35,916 bases of DNA from Paracoccus nototheniae (GTDB lineage: Bacteria; Pseudomonadota; Alphaproteobacteria; Rhodobacterales; Rhodobacteraceae), in NCBI RefSeq assembly GCF_004335005.1, contig NZ_RQRT01000046.1, positions 1 through 35,916 of the forward strand, read 5' to 3'. A program made the position numbers and the translations under genes. Positions within the stretch are counted from its first letter, which is position 1. Each line of letters starts with the position of its first letter. Of the stretch, positions 33,362-35,916 are shown piece after piece. The notes under the pieces were generated by a model. It was given only the letters and a program-made list of their open reading frames with translations. It did no database searches and was not told the DNA's origin.

Positions 33362-34332
33362 GGATCAGCCTGTGCGGGAAGGGTTGAGGGAAGATGCTGG
33401 GGTGACATGCGAGTCGGCAGATGCCGCGCGCGGCGGTCCATCAGCAGGACCAGAAGACCCGGCAGGGTGCTGGCCAGAAAGATCAGTCCAAAGGCCAGAC
33501 TGGCGGCCATGCCCGCCTGTGCGCTGGCGCCGATCAGCGGGAACAGACCCGCCGCCGCACCCTCGCGCAGGCCCCATCCGCTGACGGTCACGGGCAGGAT
33601 CATGGTCAGCAGGATCAGCGGCACCAGCACGGCCACCGCGACCGGAGCCATTTCGGTGCCGGTGGCGCGGGCGCAAAAGGCAAAGGCCGCAAGGTTGGCG
33701 GCGGTGATGGCCAGGTTCAGGCCGATCTGGGCAGGCAGGGCGCGGCGGTTCAGCAGCGTGACCCGCAATGCCGCGCGCAGATCGCGGGCCGCACGTCCGG
33801 CCCGGCCCGACAGGCGCCCCGCGCCGCCGACCGCCAGCGCCATGGCGACGCCGCAGGCCAGCGCCGCGCCGATCAGCCCCATGACCCATGCGGGCAGGAC
33901 CAGCCCGCCCGGCATCAGCGTCACGATCAGCGCGCCGCAGGCCAGCGTCAGGAACAGGGTCACCTGACCGGCCAGACGCTCGATCGCGACGGCGGCCCCG
34001 GCGCGCTTCAGCCCGGCCTGATGGCGGGCGCGGACCGCGCGGCCCGCATCGCCGAGGACGCCGCCGGGCAGCGACTGGTTGACCACCTGCGCCAGATAAT
34101 ACTCGCCCACCGCCCGGCCCATCGGGATGGTCTGTCCCAGCTGGCGCGCGGTGATCCGCCAGCGCAGCGCCGACAGCACCGTCTGCGCGGTCAGCGCCAG
34201 CATCGCCAGCGCCAGCCAGCGCGGATCGGCCTGCGCCAACAGGCGCAGCGCCTGCGCCCCATCAAGGCCCACCCACAACAAGGTCATGACCCCAAGGGCC
34301 ACACCGATCTGTATCATCCGCGTCATATTCAT
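33358..34332 (-). CDS. Lysylphosphatidylglycerol synthase TM region (UPF0104/AglD-like) membrane protein
   Basis: A 324-residue integral membrane protein with about 8 helices. Typical segments are ALRWRITARQLG, VGEYYLAQVVNQSLPGGVLGDAGRAVRARHQAGLKRAGAAVAIERLAGQ (conserved flippase-like block) and ILPVTVSGWGLREGAAAGLF. It lacks the cytoplasmic aminoacyl-transferase half of MprF, so it is the flippase-like part alone. Members of this group are thought to move lipids or lipid-linked sugars. The start at 34332 overlaps the upstream gene stop (ATGA); a second ATG two codons later is possible. It sits between a sulfatase-type protein and a glycosyltransferase, suggesting lipid-linked glycan or modified-lipid work. 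Confidence 0.88.
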   Translation of the reverse strand: MNMTRMIQIGVALGVMTLLWVGLDGAQALRLLAQADPRWLALAMLALTAQTVLSALRWRITARQLGQTIPMGRAVGEYYLAQVVNQSLPGGVLGDAGRAVRARHQAGLKRAGAAVAIERLAGQVTLFLTLACGALIVTLMPGGLVLPAWVMGLIGAALACGVAMALAVGGAGRLSGRAGRAARDLRAALRVTLLNRRALPAQIGLNLAITAANLAAFAFCARATGTEMAPVAVAVLVPLILLTMILPVTVSGWGLREGAAAGLFPLIGASAQAGMAASLAFGLIFLASTLPGLLVLLMDRRARHLPTRMSPQHLPSTLPAQADP

Positions 34333-35916
34333 GCAGGAGGCACGTCGCCCCCTCCGGAAAAGTTGCGCAGAAACAGGTCGCGGACCGATTCCATCGGCAG
34401 GGCCGGGCTGCCCGGTTCCGGGATCAAACCCTCTGACAGACCCCATCCGGCGGTCAGCGCGACCAGCGCGGCGGGGCCGATGACATGGACCGGAACCTGA
34501 CGCCGTTCGTCCAGCCCGATGGATGTGGCGGCCTGATGGTCGCCGATGACCATGATCAGCGGCGCGTCATCGCCCTGCCGCGCGGCATAGTCCAGGACCG
34601 CGCGCAGGCTGTAATCGACGGTGTCGCGATATTGCGCCCGCACCCGGTCGCGGTCGCGCCAGACGACATTGGGCGGATCGCCCGATTGCGCCATCCGGTC
34701 GAATTCGGTCCCGTCGCCCACGTCGTCCCAGTCCAGCATCCACGGCACCGGCGTCCATGGCGCATGGGACGAAATCAGCGCGATCTGCGCAAACAGGCGG
34801 CGCGGATCGCTGCCATCGCGCAACAGCCGGTCGGTGGCGGCCAGCGTGAACTGGTCGGGCATGGTGACCCAATGGAAGGGCTGGCCGCGATAGCCCAGAT
34901 CGGGCGCGGCCAGAATACGGTCGAACCCCATGGTCGCGGCCTCGGGCCAGGGGCGCACGATGGCGGGCATGACGGCGGCAGTGCGGAACCCGGCGGCGGC
35001 AGCATGGTGAAACAGCGTCTGGCGCCCGCTGACGATGGCCGCCTGATAGCGGGTCTGATCGTCGATCCTCAGCCCGTTGGCCAGCGCCGCATGGGCCAGC
35101 CAGCTTTGCCCCCCATGGGTCGGAGAGGTCAGAAACCCCGAGGCCATCGCCAGCCCCTGCGCGGACAGGATCTGCTGCCCCTCGGACAGGGTCTGCAGGT
35201 GCTTCGCGGCGAAGAACTCGGTGTCAAAGCTGGTCCGGCCATAGCTTTCGACAAAAATCACCAGAACGTCGCGGTCGATGCGGGCCAGGGGGTCTTGCAG
35301 CCCGGTCAAAGCCTCGGTCCCGACCTCGCGGCGAAAGCGGCGCAGCTCGGACAGGGTGCGCAGGGCCAGCTCGCCCCGATCCTGCGAATAGATGAAGGTC
35401 GCGGGGACAAGCGCGGGCAGTCGGGGTGATGGCGCAAGGGTCACCGCCGCCGCCACCAGCAGCGCGCCGCCAAGGCTGACGCCCCGCAGCCAACCAGCCC
35501 GGGGGCTGGCGCGCGACAGCACCCCCATCGCCCACCACAGCCCCGCCAGGATCAGCGCGGTGGCGACCAGCGCCCCGAACACGGCGCCGAACGCTGCAGG
35601 CTTGCCCAGACTGCCCGCGATCAGCCGGACCGAGGCGTCGATCAGCGGCAGATCCCCTACCGGGTTGAACCGCCGCCCCAGACTTTCCAGCATCGCCAGA
35701 TCGGCCACCTTCAGCACCGTGACCAGCCCCAGCCCCGCCGTCACCGCCACCCGCAGCGCGGTGCCCGCAAAGCCGCGCCCGATGGCCAGCGCGGCCAGCA
35801 CCAGAACGACCAGCTCGGGCGTCGGCAGGGCAAAGGCCTGCCATCCGAACCGGTCCAGCTGCGCGGGCAGGGCGATCAGCAGGTGGATGACAAGAAGGGC
35901 GGGCAGCAGCAGCCAT
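34329..35916 (-). CDS. Membrane-anchored sulfatase-family (LtaS/EptA-like alkaline phosphatase fold) protein, 5' end outside window
   Basis: The frame runs open from the right edge to the stop at 34329, giving at least 528 residues; the true start lies beyond base 35916. Internal GTGs such as 35801 are not likely starts, because hydrophobic coding sequence continues upstream (LLPALLVIHLLIALP). About 5 helices occupy the visible first 170 residues. The extracytoplasmic domain starts near LVIFVESYGRTSFDTE (metal-binding Glu and the Ser/Thr nucleophile region). It continues with SGFLTSPTHGGQSWLAHAALANG, HAPWTPVP and the metal-binding LIMVIGDHQAA. Such enzymes transfer phosphoglycerol or phosphoethanolamine, or cut sulfate. 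It overlaps the next gene (ATGA). Confidence 0.87.
   Translation of the reverse strand, partial: WLLLPALLVIHLLIALPAQLDRFGWQAFALPTPELVVLVLAALAIGRGFAGTALRVAVTAGLGLVTVLKVADLAMLESLGRRFNPVGDLPLIDASVRLIAGSLGKPAAFGAVFGALVATALILAGLWWAMGVLSRASPRAGWLRGVSLGGALLVAAAVTLAPSPRLPALVPATFIYSQDRGELALRTLSELRRFRREVGTEALTGLQDPLARIDRDVLVIFVESYGRTSFDTEFFAAKHLQTLSEGQQILSAQGLAMASGFLTSPTHGGQSWLAHAALANGLRIDDQTRYQAAIVSGRQTLFHHAAAAGFRTAAVMPAIVRPWPEAATMGFDRILAAPDLGYRGQPFHWVTMPDQFTLAATDRLLRDGSDPRRLFAQIALISSHAPWTPVPWMLDWDDVGDGTEFDRMAQSGDPPNVVWRDRDRVRAQYRDTVDYSLRAVLDYAARQGDDAPLIMVIGDHQAATSIGLDERRQVPVHVIGPAALVALTAGWGLSEGLIPEPGSPALPMESVRDLFLRNFSGGGDVPPA

Overview
The window is GC-rich, densely packed alphaproteobacterial chromosome. 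The Rhodobacterales, and Paracoccus or a close relative in particular, fit best. Pointers are a Rhodobacter-type kps capsule-export cluster, TAXI-TRAP transport, ThyX instead of ThyA, SdhE, an LdtR-like MarR protein, many ATGA/TGATG gene overlaps and hairpins with short T-tracts. This assignment comes from remembered family resemblance, not a search. I see no rRNA, tRNA, insertion sequence, prophage or CRISPR array. The region reads as chromosomal backbone with lineage-specific transport and envelope genes.

Layout. (1) 1-4435, minus strand: a chained operon of kpsT, kpsE, kdsA and a BON-MscS channel, linking capsule export and Kdo synthesis; kpsM is not here. (2) 4845-12487, plus: a TAXI-TRAP transporter (binding protein, intercistronic hairpin, fused permease), an overlapping universal stress protein, then fhs and prfC. 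(3) 12484-15019, minus: transglutaminase-like protein, OsmC/Ohr-type protein, dGTPase. (4) 15096-19208: A-type Fe-S carrier (+), exported hypothetical protein (-), exonuclease III (+), CDF efflux pump (-), and a short divergent BCCT-type transporter (+) behind a palindromic operator.

(5) 19281-21603, minus: a YejA-type peptide-binding protein translationally chained to an entericidin-like lipoprotein and a CsbD-like protein. (6) 21604-21865 is a divergent regulatory region. One good promoter faces yejA. A second faces right and ends after about 78 nt at a strong intrinsic terminator, with no annotated gene between: a candidate small RNA. (7) 21866-25854: 3-hydroxybutyrate dehydrogenase, a 25-residue membrane microprotein, a host-attachment-family protein, aspartate aminotransferase, an XRE regulator overlapping sdhE, and an LdtR-like regulator.

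(8) 25930-27408: glyoxalase I and thyX. (9) 27572-32302, plus: a complete Opp/Nik-type ABC importer (binding protein, two permeases, one fused double ATPase) joined by ATGA overlaps, with a Zur-like palindrome on its promoter. (10) 32309-35916, minus: a three-gene envelope operon (membrane sulfatase-type protein running off the right edge, flippase-like membrane protein, GT4 glycosyltransferase).

Most genes have familiar families. The points most worth following are the candidate sRNA, the possible zinc control of the ABC importer, the operator-controlled short BCCT protein, the yejA-entericidin-csbD chain and the transglutaminase lacking the usual catalytic His.
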